Source: Hyphomicrobiales bacterium
GTDB taxonomy: Bacteria > Pseudomonadota > Alphaproteobacteria > Rhizobiales > Xanthobacteraceae
Direction of reading: 5' to 3'
Assembly (NCBI GenBank): GCA_026400425.1
Contig: JAPLPC010000427.1
Coordinates: 1 to 5,716, forward strand
DNA: 5,716 bases
Below, in pieces: positions 4,981 through 5,716 of the stretch. Below the pieces are notes generated by a model. It saw nothing but the letters and a program-made list of their open reading frames with translations, was not told where the DNA came from and searched no databases. Position 1 is the stretch's first letter. Each line of letters starts with the position of its first letter. Both the position numbers and the translations under genes were made by a program.

Positions 4981-5716
4981 CTAGAACCGATAACCTACAC
5001 CCACGCGCGCGCTATTCATGCTTGTTCCCACATCCTTGACCTTAACGAAGCGCGCATATTCCCACTCGGCGCGAGCAAACAATCCACCGACAAGATTAAC
5101 CTCCGCACCGACTCCGAAGCTGTAGCCTCCGGCGATGCTATCTTCGCCGCCTTCGACTCGCGTGTTGGGAGAATAGGAGATGGGATAAGGACCTGCCGTC
5201 GATGTGGCGCCCGTAACCGGGTCCGTATAGATTTCGCGCCTGTTGACGTTCACGGTCGCGCTGCGGTTAACATTGATGCGCCCCAGCGCCACGCCCGCGA
5301 ACGCGTAAGGCATGAATGCGCCGGCATCCCAGCCCGCGCGCGCGCGCAGCGTCATGATATCCTTGATTTCGGTCGTGGCTGATCCGCTGAGCCCGACATT
5401 GTACAAATAGGTCGTATTGGGCGGCGGCGTGCTATCGCCCGAGTTGATTTCGCGTCCCATCGATCCACTCGACGAACCACGCACATTGCCGAGATTGGCG
5501 TAGCTGATCTCAAGGCCGACGACCGCGTCTTCCCACTGCCAATTGCGCCCGACAAAGCCGCCAAATCCAGTTCCCGTCGCATTTTTAGATTCCAGCAGCG
5601 ACCATTGGCCGACTGGCTCCTGCAGCACGCTATTCCTAAGAATATAATCTGTTAGACTCTTGTTGGCGTTACCCATGTCGAGTTGCGCAGCAGAGTATCC
5701 AAACTGACCGCCGACA
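4981..5716 (-). CDS. Outer-membrane beta-barrel protein, Omp25/OmpA-barrel-like (5' end outside window)
   Basis: The frame is open to the window edge, so 244 C-terminal residues are visible and the signal peptide lies outside. The upstream residues (VGGQFGYSAAQLD) continue the barrel pattern, so the ATG at 5676 is internal and not the start. Alternating strands with aromatic girdles are seen, such as GFGGFVGRNWQWEDAVVGLE, TLRARAGWDAGAFMPYAFAG, and SFGVGAEVNLVGGLFARAEWEYARF. The protein ends in GVGYRF; a terminal Phe is the usual signal for BAM-dependent barrel insertion. Ser/Gly/Pro/Thr-rich stretches (for example GSSSGSMGREINSGDSTPPP) should be surface loops. This fits the small 8-stranded OMP_b-brl family common in Rhizobiales. 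Its role is probably structural or envelope-related; no substrate can be given. It uses more AT-rich codons (AGG, CTA, ATA, AAT) than serA and serC. Confidence 0.88.
   Translation of the reverse strand, partial: VGGQFGYSAAQLDMGNANKSLTDYILRNSVLQEPVGQWSLLESKNATGTGFGGFVGRNWQWEDAVVGLEISYANLGNVRGSSSGSMGREINSGDSTPPPNTTYLYNVGLSGSATTEIKDIMTLRARAGWDAGAFMPYAFAGVALGRINVNRSATVNVNRREIYTDPVTGATSTAGPYPISYSPNTRVEGGEDSIAGGYSFGVGAEVNLVGGLFARAEWEYARFVKVKDVGTSMNSARVGVGYRF

Noticed and set aside
5674..5676. ATG as the start of the outer-membrane protein
   Set aside because: The frame stays open upstream to the window edge and encodes more barrel-like sequence (VGGQFGYSAAQ). Starting here would leave no signal peptide.

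Overview
The window looks like chromosomal DNA from an alphaproteobacterium, most likely the Bradyrhizobium/Rhodopseudomonas/Afipia/Nitrobacter group. The evidence is high GC coding sequence, an alphaproteobacterial-type SerC directly upstream of a long-form SerA, a small Omp25-like beta-barrel protein, an sCache-type chemoreceptor, and CTCTCCCC/GGGGAGAG intergenic palindromes of the kind common in that group. The genus is an inference from these features, not a search result.

Every gene I can support lies on the minus strand, so transcription runs from high to low coordinates. In that order: (1) the C-terminal part of an outer-membrane beta-barrel protein (5716 to 4981, 5' end outside the window); (2) a 182-bp gap with a weak terminator-like hairpin, two palindromes and a possible EcfG-type promoter; (3) a small unrecognised ORF of 119 codons (4798-4439), whose stop is 3 bp before the serC start; (4) serC, phosphoserine aminotransferase (4435-3263); (5) a 192-bp gap with two related palindromic repeat units; (6) serA, D-3-phosphoglycerate dehydrogenase (3070-1481), followed by a strong intrinsic terminator (1435-1408); (7) a methyl-accepting chemotaxis protein (1277 to 1), cut by the window edge inside its signalling tip.

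SerA and SerC catalyse the first two steps of the phosphorylated serine pathway: 3-phosphoglycerate to 3-phosphohydroxypyruvate to O-phosphoserine. Their arrangement fits one transcription unit, possibly starting ahead of the small ORF and ending at the terminator after serA. The chemoreceptor and the outer-membrane protein are probably separate units. The core content is ordinary housekeeping and accessory sequence. I see no phage, transposase, CRISPR array or RNA gene, and no clear new system. The more curious points are the small ORF that runs through a palindrome into the serC ribosome-binding site, the repeat cassette between serC and serA, a near-consensus EcfG promoter-like site, an arginine inside the first membrane segment of the chemoreceptor, and that gene's odd translation-start region.
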